Shown here in pieces: positions 41,301-52,071 of a stretch of 64,000 bases of DNA. The notes under the pieces are model-generated. The model was not told the DNA's origin and did no database searches. It saw only the letters and a program-made list of their open reading frames with translations. The DNA lies in NCBI RefSeq assembly GCF_001640805.2, contig NC_066848.1, forward strand, positions 6,637,688-6,701,687, written 5' to 3'. A program made the position numbers and the translations under genes. Numbering within the stretch: position 1 is the first letter of the stretch; each line of letters starts with the position of its first letter. The DNA comes from Lates calcarifer. Lineage: Eukaryota; Chordata; Actinopteri; Centropomidae.

Positions 41301-44300
41301 GCCATCATGTTTCACATCCTTCAGGGCATTCAATGCAATGCAGAAGAGTGCAGATATTGTGACTTCACAGACCCCCTTCCACTGCCTTTTAAAAAAAACA
41401 TCATGCCTGTAGGGACAATAGACACTTTCACACTAGCTGTCCCCAGTCTTCCCTGCAGACATTTTATGTCATGTGTGCATACTTGTTCCCCTCATTTGAA
41501 CCCTGAGTTTCCTCAGTTTCCCTCAGGGGCACTGAAGGGAACAACCACAATTGCAATTTAATAATATGCCTTATGCAACCAGGCTTACTGTATACACAAA
41601 ATGTATTTACATAAACTACATGTACAGGGAGTGAACATAACAGAAACACTTTACAAAATGATGTGAAGTGTTGTAGTGAGTCAGAAAGCTGTTGATTAAA
41701 ATCTATGGTACTTTTTAAAGGTCCGAGTTGCATTGGATTGCATTATATTGTTAGAGGTTGCTTTTATTCATTTAAAGCCATGTATATGCACATACTATAT
41801 ACATAAAGGTAAATTTGTGCTATATGTTTACACCATGACCTCCAGCGAAGTGTGTCTGAAGTTGTCATGTTTCTCTCAATTATACATTCTTGTCTTTGAG
41901 CTTTGTGCAATATTATGTAAAATCGTTATTCATGGTTTCTAAAACAGTGAAGAGTTGTAAACACTTACTGCGAGCGCTTTAGACAGTCTGGTGCGAAAAT
42001 CATTGAGAACAATGGTGACGATGTCCTGATGAGGGATGTACACGTAGCCTGCTTTGAGGTACACCTTCCTTGTTCGCACTAGGTCCAGGGCATCTTGAAA
42101 TGGAACCTTTAAAACAGGAGTTGGAGAGAAAACTGTTTTCAATAACTAATGCATTTATAAGATACAGATTCTAATATTCCATTTGCATGTACAGGGAGTG
42201 TTGGGATGTTAATGCCAACCCTTCGCCCTTTAAAATTTTTTGGCTGCTTAAAATGTGACCCATGGACTTATTCTAGTGATGTTCAATAAAGTGAGTGCAA
42301 TGATTTACATTCTCACAACATAGAGACTGTCAGCAAAAAAGCATAAAATGTAAATTTAAAGTTAAGTTGCAGGCCATGACATTTTCCCCTTTCCTTCTCA
42401 TTTTGTGAATAGACAAACTGTCATCTTAAATCTACTCAGCTGTGAAAGGTTACGACAATGATCTGTCAATCAGGCAGTTATTTTTCAGGCTCTACATTCA
42501 AACTAATTTAAGACATTTCTCTACTACGTGAACATTTAGTGATTCGACAATATCATGTCAAAACATCTCTTAAGAAGTAATACAAGCTCCTCAGATGAAT
42601 TTGGAAGATTATGCATTCTCTACTAAGTTGATTTAAACTGCCTGAGGGAGGAATATTTGCTCATTCATTTCATATTATAAGATGGTCTGACTCTGTCTGA
42701 CAGAATTTCAGCCCTGGAGGTAGGGGAGTTGAAGTAAAAAAATAGAACTAGGCAGACAAATCAGTGTTTTACTTAATTGTAATCAATATTTTATTTCTAA
42801 GAGTTCACAGTTCACTACCCTGCTTGACTGGTCCTCTTGGGCAGGTCAGGATTACACAGAATAGGTGACACTGAGAAAGCTCTTGTGGTAATTATTTCAA
42901 GATGAACACTGGACCAAAGGCAAAAGTTAAAAGCCTATTGATTTCCAACACTTCTTTTTTCCCCAAAAGGACACAGGGCTTTCTGTAAATTCTAACTATT
43001 TTACTCTTTTAGTCATAATGAAAGATTATAAAGTGTGTGATCTGGGTTGTGGCATGTAGACAGAAGTGTCATTTATCCAAATAATCATTTAAGCTGTTAT
43101 ACATTAGTTTGTAATGGCCTTAAATGGGTACCTCAGCAATTTAGCAGTGTACTTCCATTAAGCTGGCAGACAAAGAAGAGACTGAACTAAAGCAGCAGTG
43201 GCAGAGAAACACAAGATCCTAAATGGTACAACTCAAAAGCATCTTTTCTTACACCTTCTCTGACTAACTAAAGCCACAACTTCTAATTTCCACAACCAAC
43301 TTTTTAAATGCTGTCTCTCTGAGAAAAATGTGAAGTCTCAAACTGAAAGTGAGATAACCCAGATGATGTCATCAGGGTAAAACTGATGGAGTGCTCATTT
43401 AACAAAATAATCCACTCCATTACAGAGGTCCTGTTGTTAAAAGATTCTGGACACTACAACTTGAAAATAACAAAAAATGACCATAACAATGAGCTTCAAC
43501 TGGTAAAAGTGGAGCTTTTGACGAGGAATGAAAGAATCACTTTGAAGATTATTACAGTGGAGAGGGTGACTTTAACACAAAAAGATATTCTGGTTGACTG
43601 TTAAGATACAAATGTTAAAACTGTCAAAGTTCCAACAGTAAGAATAATAAAAACATTTGTTTGTTGTACTATATCTAGATGGCTAACTTACTACTTCACC
43701 TTGTGTAAAGGAACAGAGACTGTTGAGTAATACTGTCTTATCACGGCATAAGCACTTAACGTTCTTAGTGGACTCAATGGACAGAGATGAATAACTCACT
43801 TTATAGAAGTCCTGACGCTCCACAGTGACTCCACTAACAGCAGGACTGGAGTTGACAAGTTTCTCCTGCAAAGCCCTCTTCTCCTTGGCATTAATCTGAA
43901 ATGTTATTGATGAGGATGATGAATTTCATTGAAGAACTGCAAAGGCAGAACTGTGCCACTGTTAATACATTGAAGGTTGAGGCTCATGGAAACAAAACAT
44001 CATTTATCAAGTGGAGCTACCGTTTTCATCCTTTCTCGACATATTATATGTTGATGAATTATTCAATAGCTTTTTTTTCAATTTTTCCCTTTATGAAAAT
44101 CTGTCGCATGCTTGCCTTAGGTGGGTCTAAAGACACAGTTTAAAAAAAGAAAAACAAAACATGCTACTATTATACATTTATTCTTCACATGTGAGAATGA
44201 ATACTTTCACAGTTAAAAATAGCATTTATAAGCATTTATCATCTCTGAAATGTTTCTTTAACCTTTAATCTCTTTCAAAATTCACACTTCTAAACCAACA

Positions 44301-46348
44301 TTCAAGAAAACCCTTAACATTCATGGGACCGGGACGACCAGTGATCAAACAGCTCCATCTAGTGAAAAGACAGCTAATTACCATCATTTTGTAAATAAAG
44401 GCAGCTTGTAATGTCCCACTACACACTCACTTATTCACTGAAATGTAAACTGGTGAGGAGTCAGTTTAATTTAATCCTCAGGTAACAAAGGAGAAAATGT
44501 TTCTATCAAGAATTTGAGTTACTCTTGATAACACAGAGAAAACATTAATGAAGGGAAACATTCGAGGCAAAATAAAGGCTTCTAAAAACTTACTGTGACA
44601 TATTTCAGATTATTTCCTTGTAGAAATTCAAGCTTTTGTTCAGGCTGCAGCTCATTGAAGCGGTAGCGGAAAAGATCAATTTCCTGTTGTATAAACCACC
44701 GCCTGAGATCTTCCCTTTAAAATACCATTGAAAATAAAAAAATGTTTAGTTGCATTTCATTTCATTTCATTCCCATTTATTTCCATAACAATTATATTCT
44801 GTTTACAATATACTTTACTTACGTTTGGCAGTAGGCAAGCCTGAGAATGAAGTGGGAGATATGATCCTTTCTTCGTTTTTCAGATTCGCTTGGTCCAGTC
44901 TGAGATTTTCATAAAGTATTTTACGTGACATTAGTTTTCAGTTTTCTCGCAACTTCCTTGCTTCTTTATTTGGTGGCTAACCGTGTCTGTTTATATACAG
45001 AATATTTGACACAGATGCTATTTTTGTGTAAACATTACGGCAGATTTTTGATTGGATGACCATTGATGTACCAAACTGGGACAGCACTACAAAGGATGCC
45101 AAGGGAAGGATTCACGTGACATACTGATGCAACATCACAGGAAATACAAGATACTTAATTGCGTTTGGGAGAGTGTGCATTCTCCATTGAGTTAATTAAA
45201 ACAACGGACATGGAATTCCAAAAATGTTTCAAGTGTTTCTTTACAGAGTGTAATTTTATTTGATGTGTTACTTTAATTCAACAGGAACCAGTAAAAACTA
45301 TGAATGAGCTCAGTGTTTGAGAGAATATATAATGTTGGGCAAAGGTGTTGTACAAGACAGGTGCCTATCATCACAGGCTTTACCCTCAGTTATGTTTACA
45401 AGGTATTAACATTTTTTAAAAGTTAGAGTTTACTATCAATACCTGTTTGCAAGCTCTTATTAATAGATGATATTGTGTAACGTGGCTTCTGCAATTCTAC
45501 CCACTGACTTTCTCAGTGATTGCTTCTTTTGTGTTTTAATGTGGGTGTTTGTGTGTCTGTAGCACATTTTTCCTCCCAACAATTAATATTGCATAAATAG
45601 TTGGTTCCCACTAATATTTACAATGATACTGATTATGACTTCATGCAAACATACATACATTTTCTAGCTGTACAAGCTCGATCTAAATGTCAGAAGACTC
45701 AACAATGCAGACCGACCCATGCATATATACATAGCACATATACATATACATCTCTCACCAACCCTTGTTTACAACTCTAACTACCTGTATGGATCAGTGC
45801 AGTGTGATGAAAGCCCTGTAAGCTATATCTGAAAGCCAACACCTGGTAAATGAACATAGAGAAATCGCTGTGTGATAAAGCTTATTTGACACTGGAGCTT
45901 AGCTACACTGTAACTCGTGACAGTGTATAAAAGCTGCACTGCAGGGTTTTGATGTATGTCATGCTTAAAGTACTCACAGCCTCTGGCCTGTAAGGAAAGT
46001 TCAGGTTTTTAGACTCATTCTCCAGCTTCCTTTTGTAGTCCTCTGACAGTTTCACATAGCTCACCCCCAAATTCTCAACGGTCTTCAACACTGCAGTGGC
46101 ATTAAAAGAGAACAATGTAAATTTTAAGATGTTAAAAATATATTTCATAACATCAGAGAAAAGTGCACCAGATTTCATAATGTAGATTTCATTTGAGTGG
46201 ACTTACATCTCAGTCTCTCCACAGCAAAAGTCTCAAATTCAGAGAGAGAGATGTTTTCAAGAGGAGGCTGCCCATAGAACTGCAGAGCATGTCCATAAAG
46301 CTCCGCCTGAGGGCTGATAGTTTGCTTCTTCCTTCTGCCAAATTCCAT
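26338..46348 (-). CDS. prim2: DNA primase large subunit (p58), 13 coding exons, last one with an apparent frameshift
   Basis: Exons, 5' to 3': 46207-46348, 45978-46090, 44823-44899, 44594-44714, 43800-43895, 41969-42106, 38667-38734, 37157-37229, 36696-36881, 30284-30410, 29951-30033, 28329-28397, 26338-26566. All join in phase. The protein pairs with the catalytic primase subunit and Pol alpha to start Okazaki fragments; its C-terminal iron-sulfur domain binds template-primer. Matches to human PRIM2 run throughout, such as [50 protein letters not shown] and [15 protein letters not shown]. The four 4Fe-4S ligands (human C287, C367, C384, C424) are all present: PLCMRQL, YSCMK, GCPFRH and LACQKYF. 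The last exon holds 229 bases after phase 0, one too many. It starts IEDANF, then a T5 run (26548-26552 on plus as A5) shifts the frame, while the following [13 protein letters not shown] is clearly homologous. Read literally, translation stops at 26444-26446. With one T fewer the protein would have about 506 residues (human 509). Confidence 0.95.
26567..28328 (-). other. prim2: prim2 intron before the last exon
   Basis: Donor gtaagtg at 28328, acceptor gcag at 26567. It includes a short TA repeat near 27548-27562 and otherwise nothing I recognise. Open frames are spurious. Confidence 0.8.
28706..29110 (-). mobile_element. Tc1/mariner-like DNA transposon relic
   Basis: Read on the plus strand, the segment has the order of blocks of a Tc1-like element in antisense: TTGGCAGTGATTACACCTTC, CAAGTCTTCTGGTAG, AAGCTCTGTTAAGTTG, AAGCCCAGGTTTTTGGTTGG, and CCAGCATGATACTGCCACCA. 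I recognise these as decayed counterparts of the 3' half of the Tc1 transposase gene common in fish, where the minus strand would encode the C-terminal part around the conserved PDLNPIE region. No intact frame remains and an (AAAT)n tract interrupts it. Terminal inverted repeats were not found, so the ends are approximate. Family assignment is from memory of the consensus. Confidence 0.7.
28934..28958. repeat. (AAAT)n short tandem repeat
   Basis: Six successive AAAT units inside the Tc1-like relic in a prim2 intron. Confidence 0.9.
29360..29620. repeat. interspersed repeat of percomorph type
   Basis: Contains TGGTGATCTTTTCATCTAG, TGCCATCATCAGGTCA, AATTTGTCCAGTATTTTAG and TTATAACCAAATGCCTGCA. 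I recall this order of blocks (cttttcatctagcgccatca, then a phrase like ttggtttatgaccaaatacc) as a high-copy repeat in perch-like fish. Class unknown to me; no coding capacity. Ends approximate. Confidence 0.55.
30411..36695 (-). other. prim2: largest prim2 intron (6.3 kb)
   Basis: Donor gtaatg at 36695, acceptor tttgtag at 30411. It holds an A23 tract (32320-32342) and AT-rich sequence. Open frames such as 34820-35179 (plus) have no recognisable content. I see no nested gene. Confidence 0.75.
32320..32342. repeat. poly(A) tract, 23 A
   Basis: A homopolymer of 23 A inside a prim2 intron. It might be the tail of a retroposed copy, but no SINE or LINE body was recognised just upstream. Confidence 0.9.
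37230..38666 (-). other. prim2: prim2 intron
   Basis: Donor gtaagc at 38666, acceptor tttag at 37230. It contains a C16 run (37682-37697) preceded by a duplicated ACCTGCCCACTAATC at about 37621-37657. Nothing else is recognised. Confidence 0.75.
37682..37697. repeat. poly(C) tract, 16 C
   Basis: Homopolymer of 16 C in a prim2 intron; G-rich on the transcribed minus strand product. Length is likely to vary and is error-prone in sequencing. Confidence 0.9.
38735..41968 (-). other. prim2: prim2 intron with a MITE
   Basis: Donor gtaagt at 41968, acceptor ctgcag at 38735. Apart from the TIR element at 39083-39446 the sequence is AT-rich with no supported gene; the 119- and 120-codon frames at 40.8-41.6 kb lack family resemblance. 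Confidence 0.75.
39083..39446. mobile_element. non-autonomous element with TACCTCTGCCAAGG ends
   Basis: It starts TACCTCTGCCAAGG and ends with the exact reverse complement CCTTGGCAGAGGTA, giving terminal inverted repeats of 14 bases. Inside the right half are GTGGTGCAAATCGGTTAAAA, GCCTAATCCTGCAGACAAAT and TGGTGAAAACAGAACCTCC, which I recognise from a high-copy repeat in teleosts whose end reads like gtgaaaacataacctccttgg. No open frame of transposase type. About 364 bases. A SINE origin of part of it is an alternative. Confidence 0.7.
42107..43799 (-). other. prim2: prim2 intron
   Basis: Donor gtgagt at 43799, acceptor aaag at 42107. The part around 43120-43380 has the texture of a dispersed fish repeat (ACCTCAGCAATTTAGCAGTG and onwards), but I cannot name it. 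No exon is supported. Confidence 0.65.
43896..44593 (-). other. prim2: prim2 intron
   Basis: Donor gtaagt at 44593, acceptor tttcag at 43896. Nothing recognised inside. Confidence 0.8.
44900..45977 (-). other. prim2: prim2 intron
   Basis: Donor gtgagt at 45977, acceptor ctcag at 44900. AT-rich, with runs of TACATA near 45.65-45.75 kb; no gene or repeat family recognised. Confidence 0.8.
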
Positions 46349-48661
46349 TGTGCCTGACGGTGAGAGAAAACGAGAATGTTTAATGTACCAGCAGATAATA
46401 GGCCACTTGTGGTCACCTTTCTGGCATATTTGATGCAGCTACAACCTGTAATTTTGAGAATGCACACACAGTAAGGTGCAGATCAGTATGAATTTCATTA
46501 CGAGTGCAGATGAAACAATTAATTGGTTAATCAATTAACTGAGTGACACAAACCCAAGAGGAATCTATTTTGACAACAATTAGCAATCCACTGACCCTCA
46601 TGTTATCTGGTCAGACATGTGAAAGAATCTTGTGACCCACACCAACACCAAAATAATTAAATGACGGCCGAAGCTCTGATACTATCTTAGTGCCATTCAA
46701 ACAGTGCAGAAGTGTCACAAACCTGTCTTATTTCAAATTAGTTCACGCACCACACATCACTACAGTTCAAAGACAAACTATCACAGAATATGAAGAACAT
46801 AAGACAGAAAATATGCATGAATAAGACAACTTCTCCCCATCAAAGTATATTTTTACCTGCATCTACTTAGGCTAGAAAGCTCACCTTGGCTAAACTCGAT
46901 AAAAACTATTATGAAGTCGACTCCAGTATGGATACACAATCTACTGGAGCAACCGTGTGCCCACTAGAAAGACGACCTCTGTGACTAGCTAGAGATTTTT
47001 TGTGTTACAGTGGGTCCAGGCCAGCAGCCTTGAGGCTTAATTTTGTCAGTAACAGAAGCTAAAGTTAACAAGACTGTATCCTTAACGCTAACTAGTTAGC
47101 TAAGTTAGTCAACAACACATATCCCTAACGCAGAACAGTAAATTGTGCGTTGAGGAAGATGCTAGCTAACACACACTAAACCAACTCCGAGGCGACCGAG
47201 CTCTGAAACAACCTGAGTAATGTAACACACAAGCAACTGGTACAATAATTAATTTGCAATAATGTCGTTATATTACCGATTGGATGACTGAGTTGCTGCC
47301 TCTGACTCCAATCCCGCCAAACAAAGTGGGGTGTTCAACAGACGCGGGTAAACGATGACGAACACCGGAAGAGAAGCTCTGTCATATATGTGGGCACTCG
47401 ATTAGTTGTTCCGCCCGAGGCGCTACACATCTCCCACTGATGATAACATCCAAGAAAATATCAGAAAGTCTTCTTACTTTTTACGATATATATAAAACAG
47501 TTGTGTTTCCGGAGAAGTTCCGACTTAAAACAAGCCACGGCTTATACACTGTGTCATTTATGTGACTCTTTTATCGTCGCCGATCTAGGTGCAACAGGAA
47601 TGGCAGGCGCAACTGTACTACATAACAAACGCACCCAGGACATGTGGGTTTACCCACAGCCAAAGCATTTTTTTCCCAGGACGTAATACGTAGAGAGGTT
47701 TAGGTCACAAATGCAGTTCATGCATGCATCAGTATCGACAAGCTAATACTTGTACTATACAATCCTACTATACTCCTCTAACTATACTATTTTGCTTTTT
47801 AAGATATACATTTACTTAAGCACGATTTTTATTGAAGAAGATCTGTTACTCGCATTGGAGTTTTTTTATTGCTGTGTTTGTACTTTATTTATTTATTTAT
47901 TAAGTATCTGAATACTTCTTCCAACACAGAGATGAAAACACACAAACAACACATATGATAGTTGTGGAAAAAATATCAGTGTAATTAATGAGTTATTTTT
48001 ATTTTCCTTTTTCAAATGTTTTTTCATTGAGAAACATTTTTTGAACGATATGTTAGTGTAATCATGACATAAGTCTTCAGGGGCTGCATACGAGGGAATT
48101 ACAGATGTAACGAAATGTCAAGGACCTCCACATTTACAGTCGTGATTTAAGAACTACAAATGTTCCCAAGACTCCTCAGTCGAGACGTGTGTTTCATGTT
48201 GACTCTCTTGCTTTGGGCACTCTTTGACTCTGCTGCTTAGCAACAAACATTAGCGAGCTAGCCAGTTGCCTGGTTAGCTACTCTCATGCGCAACGTAGTT
48301 AGCCGAAACGCAGGATCGCCGACAGACAGTAATGCCAACAGATAGTAATTTTCATCCCGAAAATGTCACAGATATTACTAAGTTGTCGACGTTAATTAAA
48401 CTTTATCTGCCGCTCTGAAGCGGAGGACGCTGTCTCTGTGCAGCCATAAGCTAGATACCATTAACGGGCGGAGCAGAAGGTTCTTTTCTCTGGGAAAAGT
48501 GGCTAACCTTAGCTAGGTAACCTTAGCACCAGAGTCATTACCGTCCTCTTCCCACTGAGAAAAGCCGAGGGAGATATGTAGATATGTGATTGCGGGTTAT
48601 CTGGCTGGTTAGGTCATCTAATGTTGGCGGACATCGGATGAGTCGTAACGTGATTTTACAG
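46349..48661. promoter_or_regulatory. divergent prim2/rab23 5' region with non-coding first exons
   Basis: The prim2 start codon exon is preceded by acceptor cag at 46354, so a non-coding exon 1 must lie upstream. Two donors are possible: gtgagc ending an exon at 46885, or gtaata ending one at 47277. On the plus strand a good donor (TTTTACAG then gtaagaa) ends a presumed non-coding rab23 exon at 48661. Transcription of prim2 should start near 47.0-47.35 kb and of rab23 near 48.3-48.5 kb, so the promoters diverge over about 1 kb. The E2F-type site at 47312-47321 lies on the prim2 side. Exact start sites cannot be read from the sequence. Confidence 0.55.
47312..47321 (-). promoter_or_regulatory. 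E2F-type site in the prim2 promoter
   Basis: The minus strand reads TTTGGCGGGA, an exact match to the E2F/DP consensus TTTSSCGS. A CCAAT box on the minus strand lies at 47279-47283. Replication genes including primase subunits are classical E2F targets, so the site fits S-phase expression of prim2. Function is inferred from motif and position. Confidence 0.6.
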
Positions 48662-50307
48662 GTAAGAAATTGCCCGCTCTGTGGGTTTGCTAGCTCTTAA
48701 TCCTTGCTGGCCAGCAACGTTTCCTTCATTCAGCTTTAACGGACTACACCAGCAGCTGCTCGGTACTTAAGGCTGCTATTCAACAGGTCATATCTTGACC
48801 AAGGCGAAGGAGCCGGAGCTGGGTTAATAAAGCACAATGAAAAGTTTTCTGAACGCTTAATCCCCCTCACAGACTTTGGGAATACTGCCTCACCTGCAGC
48901 AAGAGTAAACCGCGACAGAAAGAAGTACTTACATCCCACAACATTATCATAACTTAATTCTCACTGTACCCTATAATGTTGGCTTCAGCAGTGGCCGCCA
49001 TGAGGCCTTGGTAAAGTAACGGTGAATCTGTGAAGATGACTCACTGTCTAGGAGGGGAGTTGTATTATCCTCGACATACTTACCAGAGTTGATTTATATG
49101 TTGGGTTGTAATGCATAAGATACCATATTATGTATGAGACAGATTCTCTGTTATGGCTTCATGGCATGAATGGGGAAATAATGATCTCATTGTAGGTGGC
49201 AAAATATGATAACCAGAAGTCCCACAATATAGAAAGAATTGTCTGCGGATGTATTGAAATGATCTGTTTCACCATGTAATTAGTGTTTGTCATACTGGAG
49301 TTGATGGTAATGGGTGGTCTAACTGGAACTGGGAACTGTCATTTCTATCTGGCATTGTCAGGTATTTTAGAAATCATTGTGGGAGAAGTCTGACATATTA
49401 CTTTGTAATGTTGCAGCACACCTTGTAGAATAATTAGATTGAGGTATGAAAGAACTGCAAATGTTTAACTTGGTTTGTGAGATGGCAAGCTGAAAGAAAA
49501 AAGGGGGTCTGAGACTTTACTTAACATGAGTTTGATCAACTATGGAGATTGCCTCTCAGGGTGGAATCTAAATCTAGAGTTTACATTTCATGATCAGTTA
49601 ATTTGAAAAACTTGAAATGAATGGACTTGAGTGTGCAAATAAAGCGCAGGTTGTTTTACTGTGTCATAATGACGGCTGCATCATGGAGCCCAATTATGGC
49701 TGATGAATAATATCTTCTACCGCAATACATATTGTGACTCAAATACAGACCGGCTGTTGGACACCACAGTCACACAGCAGGTTGTCAGTGTCCATTGGGA
49801 ACAGCTTTCTCTCAATATGTTGTTTAGCATTGCACTCAGCAGCTACACGCATATAATTGTGGAAGACCCAGTTGCTATGTGGAGTCTGCTGCTCTCAGTG
49901 CTAATGGAAGAATAAACACACTGTGCAGTCGCTCCAAATAAGTTCCCTATAAAGTTTACAATCATTTGTTCAATTTTAGAACACACATTAAAGGACAATT
50001 TCAGTCATAAAGCCATTTATCAGTGTACCTCCTCCCTAATAAAATTCTTATGGTAACCTGTAGTGCTGGAAGTAATAAAATTTCAAATTGGATGAGATAT
50101 AAAGATTAAAGTTGGATCCTTTTAGACTTTTGGCTGTTGACCAAATGGAAGAACCAACTGCTTTAGACTGATTTTGTAAAACAAAAATTGTTGTGTTTGT
50201 TGTCTCCGATTGCATTGATCAGTTTGGAATATGGAAGAGCGCTGCTGTTTTTGCTGGATATGTTTTATGTGCCACACATCAGTGTTTTGTTTATTTTACT
50301 TTTCCAG
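48662..50307 (+). other. rab23: rab23 5' intron
   Basis: Between donor gtaaga at 48662 and acceptor tttccag ending at 50307. It lies within the 5' UTR. No other feature is recognised. Confidence 0.65.
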
Positions 50308-50314
50308 GTGGTAT

Positions 50315-50362
50315 ATGTGTTTGTGTCACATCACTGAAACTACCCAGGGAGAGTGGAACTGA
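50315..50362 (+). promoter_or_regulatory. upstream ORF of 15 codons in the rab23 5' UTR
   Basis: In the exon that carries the rab23 start, an ATG at 50315 opens a 15-codon frame (MCVTSLKLPRE-like is the other frame; this one reads MCLCHITETTQGEWN) closing with TGA at 50360-50362, 24 bases before the rab23 ATG. The start context (tatATGt) is weak, so leaky scanning to the strong rab23 start is expected. A role in translation control is inference. Confidence 0.45.
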
Positions 50363-50386
50363 GAAAACCAGCCAGACAACGCCACC

Positions 50387-52071
50387 ATGTTGGAAGAGGA
50401 CATGGAAGTGGCCATCAAGGTGGTCGTAGTCGGCAATGGAGCTGTTGGCAAGTCCAGTATGATCCAGCGTTACTGCAAGGGCATATTCACTAAGGACTAC
50501 AAAAAGACCATTGGAGTGGACTTCCTGGAAAGGCAGATAATGTAAGCCGCACAGAAGCTCTCATTCCTGTCAGTTTTAGCCAGTATTAAGTTACTGCTGG
50601 GCTCTGATGTACTACAGTTAAGTCATATATTGCAATTTTTCTGAAGTTATTGCAAAACTCACAGACAGCAATTTCATTAATAAAGGATTTTTTAACTTTA
50701 CTATTGAGGATCTTATAAGATGCATGATTTTAGTAGAATTTAATTAGCAAACAGTGAGATAAGATGTTAATATGTTCTGTCACAAGATACAGCTCTCACA
50801 AGTGAAGGTTTGGCAAACATACATTAATATTACAGAAAAGTCTGCTGTGCTATGCTGGGAAGGATGTTGTTATACTAACTAGAAATTATTACATACTTTT
50901 CCCTCATCGGCTGCAAATCTTTTCAGTGTAAATGATGAAGAGGTCCGACTAATGCTTTGGGACACAGCTGGACAGGAGGAATTCGATGCTATCACCAAGG
51001 CCTATTATCGAGGTAAGACCTGCTTTGGGTCACTGACCTCCCTGACCGCTGAGGTTATTTGTCACAGATTTTATGGTTTACTGGCAGCACAGCACTTAAC
51101 CAAAGCACATGCTCTGGCATACACAGCACTGCAAACATGTCTAAAAAGTGAATCTCCAGTGAAGCTGTTCTGAAGTTGACAGCGTTTTTATGTCTTCAGG
51201 GAAGATTAATTATGTATCATACTCATATCAGAATAAATTAAGGCTTTTGTTTTTTTAAGAGTTAACAGCTTGAAAACATGATTTGTCATGGTGTGTTGTC
51301 TTGCATTCCAGGTGCTCAAGCATGTGTACTAGTCTTCTCTACCACAGACAGGGAGTCATTTCAGGCTATTGACAGCTGGAGGGAGAAGGTGGAGGCAGAG
51401 GTTGGAGATATTCCCACAGTTCTGGTGCAGAACAAAATTGATCTCCTGGAAGAGACTGTTATAAAAAAGTAAGTTTTCTTTTATTGCAAATATCCCACAG
51501 TGTTAAGGACAAATTGTAATGCCTGTGAATATCATACCATAAATTCAAGAAATGTATTTTCTTTGCTTGCATTGCAGCGAGGAGGCAGAAGCTTTGGCTA
51601 AAAGACTTAAACTGAGATTTTATCGAGCTTCAGTGAAAGAGGACCTTAATGTCACTGAGGGTGGGTTACTGAAAATAATGTTTTTATGCAAGTGAAACAG
51701 ACTTATTCTAAATGTTACTGTCCTAACATTTCTTTTTTTCTCTCTTTTTAGTTTTTAAGTACTTAGCTGAGAAGTATCTTCAGCGACTCAAACAGCAAAC
51801 AGCAGAGGAGACTGAGGTGGTCCACACGACAAGCAATAAAATAGGTAAGAAATCTTTCTGCAAATCACCTTTTATGTCACATTTTACGTTTTTTCTTAAA
51901 TGAGATGACGATACTCATAAATTGCATTTTCCCAAAGGTGTTTTTAATACCACAAGTAGTAACGTCTGCAACCAGAACTCCAGCAATGGCAGAGAAGTCA
52001 TCACTTTGAGACCTAACAAACAAAGGACCAAGAAGAGTAAAAATCCTTTTGGAAGTTGCAGCCTACTTTAG
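50387..52071 (+). CDS. rab23: Ras-related small GTPase Rab23, complete in six coding exons
   Basis: Coding parts: 50387-50541, 50927-51012, 51312-51468, 51578-51660, 51752-51844 and 51938-52071 (TAG), 235 residues against 237 in human. The start sits in a perfect Kozak context (gccaccATG). Motifs: P-loop GNGAVGKS at residues 16-23, switch I Thr41 in TIGVDF, switch II WDTAGQE with Gln68, NKID near 121-124 and the SVKE loop. The tail NLRPNKQRTKK-like stretch (here TLRPNKQRTKKSKNPF) and the family-specific NEEAEALAKRLKLRFY segment identify Rab23 rather than another Rab. Rab23 is a negative regulator of Hedgehog signalling acting in cilium-linked trafficking and at the plasma membrane and endosomes. 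The protein ends in a CaaX box CSLL; from memory human ends CSIP, so the terminal residue differs. The neighbour prim2 is divergent, bag2 convergent. Confidence 0.97.
50542..51751 (+). other. rab23: rab23 internal introns 50542-50926, 51013-51311, 51469-51577 and 51661-51751
   Basis: All four have GT donors and AG acceptors and phases 2, 1, 2, 1. The span also contains the exons named in the rab23 entry. Nothing else is seen. Confidence 0.85.
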
